Positions 15,380 to 24,068 of a DNA stretch of 63,598 nt are shown piece after piece. The stretch covers positions 1-63,598 of the forward strand of contig CAZMBI010000013.1 in NCBI GenBank assembly GCA_964564675.1. The letters run 5' to 3'. The position numbers and the translations under genes are program-made. Numbering within the stretch: the stretch's first letter is position 1; each line of letters starts with the position of its first letter. This DNA comes from CAZMBI01 sp964564675. GTDB taxonomy: Bacteria > Pseudomonadota > Alphaproteobacteria > Rickettsiales > UBA3002. Below the pieces are notes generated by a model. The model was not told where the DNA came from. It did not search any database and worked only from the letters and a program-made list of their open reading frames with translations.

Positions 15380-16222
15380 ATGAGCTTTGATACTCATATC
15401 CTGCAATCCTTTCTCGCGGTGGCCGAAACCGGTAGTTTCACGCAGGCGGCCGAACGGGTCGGGCGGACGCAATCGGCCATCAGCCAGCAGATGGCCAGGC
15501 TGGAAAGCCAGCTTGGCGTGCCGTTGTTTATCCGCGGTCGCGTGCTCGCCCTGACGCCGGAAGGCGAGGTGTTTTTAAGCTACGCCAAGCAGATGGCGGC
15601 GCTGCATTGTGAGGTGATGGACCGCTTCCGTGAACCCGAGCTGGAAGGCGAGGTGCGTTTCGGCCTGCCGGAGGACTTCGCCCACGTCTTTTTATCTGAC
15701 GTGCTGGCCAGCTTCAGCCGACTGCACCCGCGTATTCTGCTGAATATCGAATGCGATCTGACCTATCATCTGTTTGAGCGCTTTAAGCGCCGGGAATTTG
15801 ATCTGGTGCTGGTCAAGATGAGCCGGCCGGAAGAGTTTCCGAATGGCCAGGCGGTATGGTCCGAGCCGATTGAGTGGGTGGGGGAGGGGGCGCTGCTGCA
15901 GTCGGGCAAGCCATTGCCGCTGGTGCTGTCGCCGCAGCCCTGTGTCTACCGGGCACATGCGCTGAGCGCGCTGCAGGATGCGGGGCACCGCTGGCGGCTG
16001 GTCTTTTCCAGCCCCAGCTATGCGGGCACGGTGGCAGCGGTGGAAGCCGGTATGGGGATCACTGTCTTGCCGCGCACCATGATTCCGCATACGCTGGATG
16101 TGCTGCAGGCCGTATCGTTGCCGGCGCTGCACGATACGCATATTTCCCTGCTCAAACATACCCCTGACAATTCGGCCATCAATTCGCTGGAAACCTTTGT
16201 GCTCAACACCCTGCGCCACTGA
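15380..16222 (+). CDS. LysR-family transcriptional regulator
   Basis: This 280-residue protein has the standard LysR layout. A winged helix covers residues 5-65 (FLAVAETGSFTQAAERVGRT then QSAISQQMARLESQLGVPLF), and a periplasmic-binding-like effector domain covers 90-275, including a second-lobe GTVAAVEAGMGITVLPRT segment. It is slightly shorter than the usual 290-310. It diverges from the NTF2-like gene by 145 bp of AT-rich DNA and is followed on the same strand by an aminotransferase, either of which could be its target. No Shine-Dalgarno is visible before the ATG. The effector is unknown. Confidence 0.9.
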   Translation: MSFDTHILQSFLAVAETGSFTQAAERVGRTQSAISQQMARLESQLGVPLFIRGRVLALTPEGEVFLSYAKQMAALHCEVMDRFREPELEGEVRFGLPEDFAHVFLSDVLASFSRLHPRILLNIECDLTYHLFERFKRREFDLVLVKMSRPEEFPNGQAVWSEPIEWVGEGALLQSGKPLPLVLSPQPCVYRAHALSALQDAGHRWRLVFSSPSYAGTVAAVEAGMGITVLPRTMIPHTLDVLQAVSLPALHDTHISLLKHTPDNSAINSLETFVLNTLRH

Positions 16223-16223
16223 T

Positions 16224-16239
16224 GCGGGATATATCCCGC
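16224..16239. repeat. Perfect 16-bp palindrome between LysR and aminotransferase genes
   Basis: GCGGGATATATCCCGC follows the LysR stop directly, and a partial second copy (GGACATATCCCG) lies 3 bases further on. It may act as a weak terminator or as an operator for the downstream aminotransferase. No T-run follows. The rest of the 195-bp intergenic stretch shows nothing else. Confidence 0.5.
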
Positions 16240-16417
16240 GCCGGACATATCCCGAAGGGGCGCAGGATAGCTCCCGCAAGAAGCCGCCGGATACATCCCA
16301 AACCGCAGACGGGTGCCGCGAAACCGTTGCGCAACCGCCCCGTTTGACGCTATGGCTGGGGAACGCGTAACGTCGCATTCGGTTGATACCGGGTGTACAT
16401 TCAGTAAAAGGTCACAC

Positions 16418-17722
16418 GTGAAACGTTTTGATGGCAGTGATGGGGCGCTCGTCACGCAGACCCAGTTTATTCATGAATGGGTATCGTTTTTGAACGAACA
16501 GGGCTGGGATATCGCCGATGGCAGTCGCGGCAAGGCGTCTTATGCCGCCGATGCCGACGCGCTTTCGGCTATGCGCGCCTATTTCGACCATCTCTCGGGC
16601 GCGGCGGCCTATGGCACGCACGCCTTCGGGGAGGCGGCGCTGCGCGAGCGGGCGGCGGTGGCCTTATCGCGCGAATATGGCATTTCCATCGAAGCGTCGC
16701 AGGTAGTGTTTACGCCGGGCGGGCAGTTCGGCCTTGCCTTAACCTTCAAACTGCTATGTGAGGTCACCCCGGGCGGGGTTATCGCCGTCCCGTGTCCGTG
16801 GTATCTTAATCATCACGAACTGGCGAGCGTGTGGCAGGCGACGGAACCCTTTCTTGCCATAGCGGGCGATCCGGCGCGCCATTACGCGTTTGATACGGCG
16901 GCGTTCGATCAGGCGCTCAGCGCCAACACCCGCCAGCTGGCCGGCTTTTTATTCTGCAACCCGGCCAATCCGTCCGGGCAGGTTATCCGCCGCGAGCAAT
17001 GGCAGGCCATCATTCCGCACCTGAACGCCCATCCCGAGGCGCCCATCCTGCTCGATGAAGCGTTCCACGAGGTGGTCTTCGACGAATCCTTCACTCATTC
17101 GCTGTTACATGCCGCGCCGGAACTGCAGGCCCGCTGTTTCCTATTTCGCTCCGGCACCAAGGCGCTCGGGCTGGCCGGTGAGCGCCTGGCGGTGACCGTG
17201 GTGCCACAGGCCTGGACCGAGCGCTGGATTTACTGGCAGTCGCGCTTGTTGGGCAATCCGGCCATCAGCCTGCAGGTGGGTATGACCGCCGCGCTGGAGG
17301 GCATGGGGCAGGTGAAAAAAGCGACGCTGTCACGTTATTATCATGCTAATGCCAGCCGGCTGCAGGCGATTCTGTCGCAGGCATTGCCGGCTTCCGCCAT
17401 CCACCCGCCCGAAGGCGGATTTTACCTGCTGGCCGATCTGTCGTGCCTGCTGGGGCGACCCGTTGATAATCCGCATATCGAAGCCTGTACCGGCCATGCC
17501 ATGCCGACACTGCAAACCGATGAGGATATTGCTCTTTATTTATTATTCGGCGGCCATCAGGGCGATAAGACCGGCGTGGCCGTGATGCCCGGCTCGGCAT
17601 TTGGCCTGCCGCGGGAAGCGGGCATCGTGCGCCTGTCGTTCAGCAGCACGCCGGCGGAAGTCACTGCTATCGGTGCGCGTGTGGTGGCGGCATTACATGA
17701 CGCCACAACCATACCCTCATGA
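16418..17722 (+). CDS. PLP-dependent class I/II aminotransferase
   Basis: This 434-residue protein has the fold-type I aminotransferase signature. It shows VVFTPGGQFGL near residue 100, CNPANPSGQV (aspartate-aminotransferase-type NP-x-NPSG), ILLDEAFHEVVFD with the PLP-pyridine Asp, and FRSGTKALGLAGERL with the Schiff-base Lys. A C-terminal arginine region GIVRLSFS should hold the substrate carboxylate. The substrate is not evident. GTG at 16418 is chosen because AAAAGG lies 6 bases upstream; the longer frame from 16313 begins with residues unlike the family. It follows the LysR gene and ends convergently with the YacG remnant, overlapping it by 6 bases. Confidence 0.85.
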   Translation: MKRFDGSDGALVTQTQFIHEWVSFLNEQGWDIADGSRGKASYAADADALSAMRAYFDHLSGAAAYGTHAFGEAALRERAAVALSREYGISIEASQVVFTPGGQFGLALTFKLLCEVTPGGVIAVPCPWYLNHHELASVWQATEPFLAIAGDPARHYAFDTAAFDQALSANTRQLAGFLFCNPANPSGQVIRREQWQAIIPHLNAHPEAPILLDEAFHEVVFDESFTHSLLHAAPELQARCFLFRSGTKALGLAGERLAVTVVPQAWTERWIYWQSRLLGNPAISLQVGMTAALEGMGQVKKATLSRYYHANASRLQAILSQALPASAIHPPEGGFYLLADLSCLLGRPVDNPHIEACTGHAMPTLQTDEDIALYLLFGGHQGDKTGVAVMPGSAFGLPREAGIVRLSFSSTPAEVTAIGARVVAALHDATTIPS

Positions 17723-17887
17723 ATGAAGTTCCACCGCGTCTTCCGCGTCCGGCTCGTCTTCTTCCACCGCCGGCACGGCATAATCCCCTTTGAACCAGCG
17801 GCCAAGGTCAATATCGGCGCAGCGTTTGCAGCAAAACGGCCTGTAATCAGCCACTGATGGCTTCTGGCAGATGGGGCAGGGGGCTTT
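17717..17887 (-). pseudogene. yacG: YacG-like DNA gyrase inhibitor, start codon lost
   Basis: The minus-strand frame encodes a zinc protein of about 56 residues beginning KAPCPICQKPS. It continues with RPFCCKRCADIDLGRWFKG and an acidic tail ending DAVELHS. The CPIC and CCKRC knuckles and the DLGRW motif are diagnostic of YacG, which binds GyrB. Upstream the frame runs into a stop at 17900-17902 with no ATG, GTG or TTG in between. The next possible start (a GTG) lies after the first two zinc cysteines. The breakpoint coincides with the AT-rich promoter of the gene at 17956, so an insertion seems to have removed the N-terminus and promoter. A non-standard ATA start at 17893 cannot be excluded. 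Confidence 0.75.
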
Positions 17888-17927
17888 GTTTATAAAAGTT
17901 TAACTTTTTTAGATAACAAATTTTTAC

Positions 17928-17949
17928 TATAATGTAAAAGACTAAGGAG
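17928..17949 (+). promoter_or_regulatory. TATAAT and strong Shine-Dalgarno for the AT-rich insert gene
   Basis: A consensus TATAAT (17928-17933) and AAGGAG (17944-17949, 6 bases before the ATG) give the inserted gene its own expression signals. No convincing -35 hexamer was found, although the upstream DNA is very AT-rich. These signals sit where the YacG promoter would have been. Confidence 0.6.
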
Positions 17950-17955
17950 ATTGTA

Positions 17956-18375
17956 ATGGCAAGAGAAAATTTCACACAGCGAATTAATAACAAGTCTTGG
18001 GGACAATACACCAATTGCTGGCACGAATTTGCAGAAGCACTGCTGGGTTTGACGCAAGATGGCATAAACGCGTTGGAAGATAAGGAAAGAAGAGTACCAG
18101 AACGAAAATTGTTAGAAAAGAAAGTTAGTGTCTTAGAAGAGGTTGGCGTTGATTTGGTGCATTCTAGATTGGGAGCGGTGTATCGAAGTAAGAACCCCGA
18201 AGAGTTTGACGTTATAATAAGATCGATAAAAGAAAACGCTATAAAATATGCTAAAGATAAAAATGCGACTAAAGAACAGATTAAAAATATCACCAGACTA
18301 GCAGACAAGCTCAATGAGCTTCATTCTGAATATTGGAATAGTCGAGATCAAAAGAGAGCCTCAGCCGTTCGCTGA
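17956..18375 (+). CDS. Unrecognised AT-rich gene inserted between yacG and trhO
   Basis: This 139-residue charged, mostly helical protein matches no family I know. It is rich in Lys, Glu and Asn and has no signal peptide or membrane segment. The first 45 residues (SWGQYTNCWHEFAEALLGLT) could form a small helix bundle. Codon and base composition are far more AT-rich than the genes around it. It carries its own TATAAT and Shine-Dalgarno. Its last five codons lie inside the 3' end of trhO on the other strand, so the reading frame ends in host DNA. The original C-terminus may have been replaced. No direct repeats or integrase mark the ends. Confidence 0.6.
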   Translation: MARENFTQRINNKSWGQYTNCWHEFAEALLGLTQDGINALEDKERRVPERKLLEKKVSVLEEVGVDLVHSRLGAVYRSKNPEEFDVIIRSIKENAIKYAKDKNATKEQIKNITRLADKLNELHSEYWNSRDQKRASAVR

Positions 18376-19185
18376 CGCACAATAAGGGCAGTGTTCGCCA
18401 GCGCGATAGTGGGGGTGCGCCCGATCCGCCGGGCTCAGCGGCTGGCCGCAGGGGCCGCACATTGTGATATGTGCCGCGGGGGAGAGATCGGGATTAACCG
18501 CCACCCGTTCGTCAAATACAAAACACGCCCCGCCCCACAGTTGGTCTGCCGACGGCACCTGCGCCAGATAGTGTAAAATCCCGCCCTTTAGATGATATAT
18601 CCGCTCAAACCCGCTGGCCAGCAGATAGCTCGAATATTTCTCGCAGCGGATGCCCCCGGTGCAATACATGGCGATATGCCGGTGCTGAGCCGGGTCAAGC
18701 CGGGCCTGCGTAAAGGCAATCATTTCCTTGAAATCGCGCGTGGCCGGGTTCACTGCCCCGCGAAAATGGCCGATACGATATTCGTAATGATTGCGCGTAT
18801 CGATGGTGATGACACCCGGGCGGGTAATCAGCGCATTCCAGTCTTCAGGCGCGACATACTCGCCGACACAGACGCTCGGCTCCGCCGTTGCGCCCAGCCC
18901 AATCAACTCGCGTTTCACTTTGACTTTACTACGGGCAAAAGGTTGTGCAAAACTTTGGGATTTCTTGTGGATAATAGAGCCGATACATCTGTCTTTACTC
19001 AGTAAATCAAGCATATCGGTGATTCCCGCAACCGGTCCGGCAATCGTTGCGTTTATCCCTTCGCGCGCCAGTGTGATGGTGCCTTTGATATCGCGCGCGC
19101 GCATGGCCTCGCGCAGCGGCTCGCGCATCGCCCGCGGGTCGGGCAGGGGGGTGAATTTATAAAATGTGGCGATGGTGACAGACAT
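18361..19185 (-). CDS. trhO: tRNA uridine(34) hydroxylase TrhO (rhodanese-type)
   Basis: This 274-residue protein hydroxylates U34 of certain tRNAs on the way to the 5-methoxy/oxyacetyl modifications. It has the N-terminal acylphosphatase-like domain (KGTITLAREGINATIAGP, residues 35-55) and a rhodanese domain with the catalytic loop MYCTGGIRCEKYSSYL (active Cys in CTGGIR). The C-terminal zinc-like cysteine pairs are CGPCGQ and CPYC. The order and length fit the YceA/TrhO family. It is transcribed alone, and its 3' end overlaps the AT-rich insert gene by 15 bp. Confidence 0.92.
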   Translation of the reverse strand: MSVTIATFYKFTPLPDPRAMREPLREAMRARDIKGTITLAREGINATIAGPVAGITDMLDLLSKDRCIGSIIHKKSQSFAQPFARSKVKVKRELIGLGATAEPSVCVGEYVAPEDWNALITRPGVITIDTRNHYEYRIGHFRGAVNPATRDFKEMIAFTQARLDPAQHRHIAMYCTGGIRCEKYSSYLLASGFERIYHLKGGILHYLAQVPSADQLWGGACFVFDERVAVNPDLSPAAHITMCGPCGQPLSPADRAHPHYRAGEHCPYCASANG

Positions 19186-19767
19186 GCTCGGCAGCTTTTT
19201 TTACGCTCAGCGCTCAGCGGCTAGCTTGTAACCACCAATTATAATACCAAACGGTAATGGCAGGCAACAGGCCTTGAATGCTGACCATACAGTTCCCAAA
19301 AAAGAAGCGGATCGGGGGATGAACGGACCATGCTGCACGGTCTGAGCCACGCGACATAGCCGACATCGTTCCCGATCCGCACGGGAGGTGCCTGATTGCG
19401 GCGGCCTGAAGCCGCCAATGCATTTATTGTGTGCGCGGGAGCCTGTCCAGCCGCGTCATACGCGCTGCGTACGCCTGATGCTTGCGGGCCAATGCCCTGC
19501 TCATGCGGTAATAGAGGTGATGGTTCGGGTATTGCATCCACCGTCGGGTGATGCCCGGCGACTGCCATCCAGTCGGGTGGTAACGTCACGGTCGATTCGG
19601 CAGACGCCGGCGGCTGCTGAGGGGTGTTCCGATTCACGCTTTCTCTCAATCACTTTATAGTTTTATCACTCATTTCACGATAGCATAAGCGGCCGAAGAG
19701 AAATGTGACAGTTTGATGAAGATCGCGACTGTAACGATGTGTGCTGCCCGCGCATGGGTCTAACGCG
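19186..19767. other. Intergenic stretch with one doubtful reading frame
   Basis: The 582 bases between trhO and msrA contain a 136-codon minus-strand frame (19239-19649). It opens with TTG and has a Pro/Ala/Gly-rich, low-similarity product with no Shine-Dalgarno and no recognisable motif. A second frame overlaps it on the plus strand. The GC-rich composition makes such frames likely by chance. A short hairpin GGCGGC-CTGAA-GCCGCC lies near 19400. I see no RNA gene here. Confidence 0.4.
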
Positions 19768-20352
19768 TTACTGCTCCTGACCCCACACCCGCTTGAGCGT
19801 TTCCTCGCGCCGGCTGCCCTGTTTATAGGCATTATAGTGATCTGGATTGGTCTGATAATAATCCTGATGATAGGTCTCGGCACGATAAAACGGTTTGGCC
19901 GGCAGAATCTCGGTGACAATTGGCTGCTCCAGCCTGTCCTGGCGGTGGGCGCGGGAGTCCTCGGCGATGCGCTGTTGCGCCTCGTTCAGATAAAAAATCG
20001 CCGTGCGGTAATGGGGGCCGCGGTCAAACATCTGGCCGCCGGCATCGGTGGGGTCGATATTATCCCAGAATACCTCCAGCAGCCGTTCATAACCGATGAT
20101 AGACGAATCATAATGCACCTCCACCGCCTCGTAATGGCCGGTTTGGCCACTGCTCACCTCCTGATAGGTGGGGTTGGCGGTGTTACCGCCGGTGTAACCG
20201 GAGACAACTTCTTTGACGCCGTCGAGTTCTTGTAATTCGGCTTCGATACACCAGAAACATCCTCCGGCGAAAATGGCTTTAGTGTCATCGGCATGGGCGG
20301 CGGTAGTCATGGCGAGGAATCCTCCAAATAATAAAAAGGCAATTAATTTCAT
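19768..20352 (-). CDS. msrA: Exported peptide-methionine (S)-S-oxide reductase
   Basis: This 194-residue protein reduces S-sulfoxides of methionine in proteins. The active-site motif AGGCFWCIEAEL and the family blocks VVSGYTGG, PTYQEV, GHYEAVEVHYD, DPTDAGGQMFDRGPHYRTAIF and YHQDYY are all present. A signal peptide (MKLIAFLLFGGFLAMTTAAHA) directs it to the periplasm, whereas most MsrA proteins are cytosolic. An exported MsrB is encoded 2 kb away on the same strand (22411-22971), so the pair probably repairs envelope proteins. mnmC separates them. Confidence 0.95.
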   Translation of the reverse strand: MKLIAFLLFGGFLAMTTAAHADDTKAIFAGGCFWCIEAELQELDGVKEVVSGYTGGNTANPTYQEVSSGQTGHYEAVEVHYDSSIIGYERLLEVFWDNIDPTDAGGQMFDRGPHYRTAIFYLNEAQQRIAEDSRAHRQDRLEQPIVTEILPAKPFYRAETYHQDYYQTNPDHYNAYKQGSRREETLKRVWGQEQ

Positions 20353-20418
20353 ATCTACGACATGGGTGCGCCGCCGATGAATTGCAACCGTCGGTGCGCA
20401 TTGCTGGGCGCTTCGTGC

Positions 20419-22353
20419 TCATCTGGCAACGGCTTGCCCCGGCGATGCGCCTGCGTGTTCTTTTAAGCAGGGCGAGGTATCAGCAAATCGTGCCGGCGCG
20501 ATGGCTGCCAGCACCTCGCGGTCAACCGGCGGCGCGGTCCCGCCGATGAGATCGGCCAGAATGTCCGCGGCAAACGGGGCCGAGAGCAGCCCGCGCGAGC
20601 CGTGGCCGGTCGATACATAAAGCCCGGCGGCGAGTTCGCCCACCAGCGGCAGATGATCCGGCGCGTTACAGCGCAGCGCGGCGCGTCCGCCACAGGCGTC
20701 CGCCTGTTCATCCAGCAGATGTGGTAGGTAGCGCCGCGTCAACGCCAGGTTTTCGGCGTGGTCGGCCACACGCACCGTGCAATCGGTCTCGCCGCGGCCA
20801 TGGGTGGCGCCCAGCAGCAGCCGCCCGTCGGGCAGGGGCAGGGCATAGCCCTTGTGCGATAAAATGCAGCGCGGTCGGGGGCTGGCCGCATGCGGGCGCA
20901 CATAACTCAACTGCCCGCGATCCCAGCGCAGCGGCAGTCGCGCGGCAGGCGCAAAACGCAGCATATGTGCGGCATTGGCCAGCACGACGATATCGGCCTC
21001 GAACGTTTCGCCCGATTGCGCGCCAGCTCGCCAGCCCGTCCCGCTTGGGGAAATAGCCATGATTTCGGTATTACACATCGTTGTCACCGATTCGCTTAGC
21101 CGCCGGCACAATGCGGCGCCATCGGCCATGCCCGCCATCGGCAGCCACAGCGCCCCGCCGGTCAGCGTCACCCCGGCCTGGCTTGAGGCATCGTCCGCCT
21201 CAAGCCAGCGCATCGCCTCCCGCGACAGGCCGAGCCGCGTTGCCAGCGTGCGCAGTTTGGCTTCCTCCGTTGCGTCAATCGGCAGCTTGAGCATGCCGCA
21301 GGGCGTATAATCGGGCAGCAGGCGCGGTAATTGCGCGTGCATGAAGCACAGCGCTGCCCAGTAAAACCGCATGCCCGGTGACCAGCGCGTGCTCAGGCGG
21401 GGATACAGCGCGCCGGCCGGGTTACCGGTGGCCCCGGATGCCGGGTTCGCCCCGGCTTCAAGCAGCGTCACCGCCATACCGCGCCGTGCGAGCGCCGCCG
21501 CCGCGCTGCATCCGGCAATACCGCCGCCGATGATCAGCGCGGTGCGTATGCCCTCTGCCTTGCCGGGCAGGGAGGGGTTGGCCTCTGGCGGTATGGGGGC
21601 CGTTACGCTCGCCGCACCCCTTTCCCTCAAGACAGAGCAAGCCATATAAGCCGCCGTCATCTCTCGCTTACGGCCAAAACCCGGCGCTTTTTCGACAACA
21701 AACCCAGCTTCGGCCAGCCCCCGGCGGACATGGCCGGCCACGGTAAAGCTCGCCGCCGTGCCTTGCGGCGCCGTATGGCGGCCGACGGCATGCAGTAGCG
21801 ACGCCGCCCATAAGGCGGGATTTTTCGCCGGGGCAAACCCGTCGAGAAACCAGGCATCGGCTGCAAAATCCATCGCCGGCAGTGCCGTGCTTGCATCGCC
21901 AGGCACCAGTGTCAGGCTGAGGCGGCCGGCGTTTAAGCGTTGAATATATGCCGGCCCGTCGCCGTTTTGCGTCGATGTTTCTGCGCTTTCAGGGGCGAGT
22001 GGCGGGAGGTGGGTCAATAATGTCTCCGCCCGTGCTGCCAGCTTAGGCCAGGGCGCTACTGCGCGCCGCATCGCCTCAACCGGCAGGGGATACCGCTCAA
22101 ACCCGATATAATACAGCCGGGCGTCGGGCGGGGCGACGCGCTCAAACAGTTCCCAGGCCGCCAGGCAGTTCAGCCCCGTGCCGAAGCCCAGCTCGGCGAT
22201 GGTGAACTGCCGGCACGCGGCGAAGCGCTCCTGTAGCCGGTTGCCGTTCAAAAACACATGTTGCGTTTCCGCCAGCCCGTCTTGCGGATTGAAATAGATG
22301 TCATCAAACCGCGCGGAGTAGGGGGCATTTTTACGCCATGAGATAGATTCCAT
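20419..22353 (-). CDS. mnmC: Bifunctional tRNA wobble-uridine enzyme MnmC
   Basis: This 644-residue protein makes the last two steps of mnm5s2U34 in tRNA. The N-terminal methyltransferase domain (1-240) has the DUF752 signature ARFDDIYF...GLAETQHVFLNGN and motif I ELGFGTGLN. The C-terminal FAD-dependent oxidase (from about 265) opens with ALIIGGGIAGCSAAAALARR and has the closing STGHGSRGLLSAPFAA block. Both domains look complete. The ATG at 22353 fits the family start MESISWRKN; an upstream TTG would add 12 unmatched residues. It lies between exported msrB and msrA, all on the minus strand with gaps of about 60 bp. Confidence 0.93.
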   Translation of the reverse strand: MESISWRKNAPYSARFDDIYFNPQDGLAETQHVFLNGNRLQERFAACRQFTIAELGFGTGLNCLAAWELFERVAPPDARLYYIGFERYPLPVEAMRRAVAPWPKLAARAETLLTHLPPLAPESAETSTQNGDGPAYIQRLNAGRLSLTLVPGDASTALPAMDFAADAWFLDGFAPAKNPALWAASLLHAVGRHTAPQGTAASFTVAGHVRRGLAEAGFVVEKAPGFGRKREMTAAYMACSVLRERGAASVTAPIPPEANPSLPGKAEGIRTALIIGGGIAGCSAAAALARRGMAVTLLEAGANPASGATGNPAGALYPRLSTRWSPGMRFYWAALCFMHAQLPRLLPDYTPCGMLKLPIDATEEAKLRTLATRLGLSREAMRWLEADDASSQAGVTLTGGALWLPMAGMADGAALCRRLSESVTTMCNTEIMAISPSGTGWRAGAQSGETFEADIVVLANAAHMLRFAPAARLPLRWDRGQLSYVRPHAASPRPRCILSHKGYALPLPDGRLLLGATHGRGETDCTVRVADHAENLALTRRYLPHLLDEQADACGGRAALRCNAPDHLPLVGELAAGLYVSTGHGSRGLLSAPFAADILADLIGGTAPPVDREVLAAIAPARFADTSPCLKEHAGASPGQAVAR

Positions 22354-22410
22354 CCATGCATTGTTAACCAAGGCGCAGCGGTTGGGCAATGCTAACCCAA
22401 AAATAACCCG

Positions 22411-22971
22411 TTATTTCTGGCTGAACAGCTCCAGATATTCCCCGTAGCCTTCCGCTTTCAGCTGGTCTTTGGGGATAAAACGCAGCGCCGCGGAATTGAT
22501 GCAATAACGCTTGCCGCCCTGATCCTGCGGGCCGTCGTCAAACACATGTCCCAGATGGGAATCGCTGTGCGCCGAGCGCACCTCGGTGCGGGTCATCCAT
22601 AATGTGCGATCCTCATGCCGGGCGATGGCGTGCGCCGCGATCGGTTGCGTAAAACTTGGCCAGCCGGTGCCGGAATCGAATTTATCGGTGGAGGAAAACA
22701 GCGGCTCACCGGTGATGACATCGACATAAATGCCGTCTTCCTCATTGTTCCAATATGCATTATTAAAGGGCGGTTCGGTGCCGTCCTCCTGGGTGACGTG
22801 ATATTGCATCTGATCCAGCTGGTCGATGCGATCGTGCCAGGCTTGCTTGCCTTTGGGGATGGTGGCGCTCATATTGTTTTCCTCCTCGGCTTGTACATAG
22901 CCGAATATGCCAGCGAATAAAACGTACATAAATAAAACCAGTACCTTCATATAGTTCATATGGGCTCTCAT
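22411..22971 (-). CDS. msrB: Exported peptide-methionine (R)-S-oxide reductase
   Basis: This 186-residue protein reduces R-sulfoxides of methionine. The MsrB core shows EPPFNNAYWNNEEDGIYVDV, STDKFDSGTGWPSFTQPI, EVRSAHSDSHLGHVFDDGP and the catalytic Cys in RYCINSAALRF. The structural zinc cysteines of many MsrBs are absent. An N-terminal hydrophobic stretch (VLVLFMYVLFAGIFGYVQA) is a signal peptide, placing it in the periplasm like the MsrA encoded downstream. Internal ATGs at 22959 and 22950 are alternative starts. A GATAAT hexamer 5 bases before the first ATG hints at a leaderless message. Confidence 0.93.
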   Translation of the reverse strand: MRAHMNYMKVLVLFMYVLFAGIFGYVQAEEENNMSATIPKGKQAWHDRIDQLDQMQYHVTQEDGTEPPFNNAYWNNEEDGIYVDVITGEPLFSSTDKFDSGTGWPSFTQPIAAHAIARHEDRTLWMTRTEVRSAHSDSHLGHVFDDGPQDQGGKRYCINSAALRFIPKDQLKAEGYGEYLELFSQK

Positions 22972-23085
22972 ACGGTATTATCAAGCATTATAGCCGGTTT
23001 GAGGCGGTAAGGCCAAATGTCATAAATTGTCACACCCTAACGCACTGAGGCTTGCAAATATTACACATGAAGGAGGAGTAATATC

Positions 23086-23547
23086 ATGGCCTCACGCGGC
23101 TATCTCGATACTGATCAGGAATATAAACAACTGCGCAAGCAATATGTAGACCGCTCATTCTGGGTGAGTGTGGTGGGCTTGGCATCCGTTGCATTACTGG
23201 TAGTTGGCGGTTTTCTTGGCGCGGGGGCAGCTGAGATCGGTCCCTTTAAAGAAGTGTTACCTACTGGAGGTTTAATTGCCGGTGCGGTGGTGGCAGGAAC
23301 GATTGGCACCTTACTCGGCGTCTCCAACTTCAAGCGCACCGAAGCATTGGAGCTGGACCGGCAGGAGCTGGATGCGCTGCGCCGCGCCAAACATCTGGGC
23401 AAGGTGATGGAGCACAGCAAAAGTCCGGAAAAAGCCTTCGCCATGGCTGCCGAAACGCAGATGGAAGGCCCGCGCCGCGACTGGCGCGAACGCGAGGAGG
23501 CCCGCCGCCAGGAACGCGGTGTCAGCGCGGCCGATATTGTCTTGTAA
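23086..23547 (+). CDS. Small membrane protein with two hydrophobic segments
   Basis: This is a 153-residue protein of unknown family. Residues 22-40 (WVSVVGLASVALLVVGGFLG) and 58-78 (GGLIAGAVVAGTIGTLLGV) should span the membrane. The N-terminus and the long C-terminal half (charged, Arg/Glu-rich, ALELDRQELDALRRAKHLGK) would lie in the cytosol. AAGGAGGAG 8 bases before the ATG is a strong Shine-Dalgarno. It is a single-gene unit that converges on erpA, leaving only 7 bp between the stops. Confidence 0.7.
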   Translation: MASRGYLDTDQEYKQLRKQYVDRSFWVSVVGLASVALLVVGGFLGAGAAEIGPFKEVLPTGGLIAGAVVAGTIGTLLGVSNFKRTEALELDRQELDALRRAKHLGKVMEHSKSPEKAFAMAAETQMEGPRRDWREREEARRQERGVSAADIVL

Positions 23548-23554
23548 TATCGAA

Positions 23555-23890
23555 TTATCCGATCGCGAAGGAATTGCCGCATCCGCAGGAAGCCGATGCG
23601 TTGGGGTTTTTGATGGCAAATGCCGCCGAACCGATGGTTTCCACATAATCGAGTGTCGATTGATTCAGAATATCCAGCGAGGTTTCGTCCACCACCACTT
23701 TGGCCCCTGCCTTTTCAAACACGCGATCTTCCGCGCCGGGGGGCGCATGATCCAGTTCGAACTGATATTGAAAGCCGGAGCACCCGCCGCCTAATACCGA
23801 CACGCGCAGCACGCTGCCTGCCGGCTCGCTATCAAGCAGGTGAGCAATCCGCTGAGCGGCATTGTCTGAAATGTTTAGCTGCTCTTGCAT
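23555..23890 (-). CDS. erpA: A-type iron-sulfur carrier ErpA/IscA
   Basis: This 111-residue HesB/IscA-family protein carries Fe-S clusters to client enzymes. The three cluster cysteines are present: one in LGGGCSGFQYQF and two in the terminal CGCGNSF. LRVSVLGGGCSG and SCGCGNSFAI are family hallmarks. It is labelled ErpA because it stands alone rather than in an isc or suf operon, but the distinction from IscA is not certain from sequence. The ATG at 23890 matches the family start; the frame extends 22 codons further without family likeness. No Shine-Dalgarno is visible; an AATAAT lies about 6 bases upstream. Confidence 0.9.
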   Translation of the reverse strand: MQEQLNISDNAAQRIAHLLDSEPAGSVLRVSVLGGGCSGFQYQFELDHAPPGAEDRVFEKAGAKVVVDETSLDILNQSTLDYVETIGSAAFAIKNPNASASCGCGNSFAIG

Positions 23891-23985
23891 TACGTTATTA
23901 TTATGTAGGAAAAGGGGGGCGGAATGCAAGATGTGATAGTGCTCACCCATCACCAAACGCCATCGTGCACAGATATGCTCCGGCC

Positions 23986-24014
23986 AAAAAAAGAGGGAGC
24001 CGGTGGCTCCCTCT
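23986..24014 (-). terminator. Rho-independent terminator of the histone-like gene
   Basis: On the minus strand the 10-bp perfect stem AGAGGGAGCC-ACC-GGCTCCCTCT is followed by seven T residues. It sits 55 bp after the stop of the gene at 24069-24716, which is the classic intrinsic terminator form. Confidence 0.9.
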
Positions 24015-24068
24015 AACCTGTTAATATCATTGTTATTATGATTATTAGCCAGGGCGACACGCCATCCA

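Noticed and set aside
19239..19649. 136-codon minus-strand frame with TTG start
   Set aside because: No Shine-Dalgarno, no recognisable motif and a competing frame on the other strand; kept only as an intergenic note.
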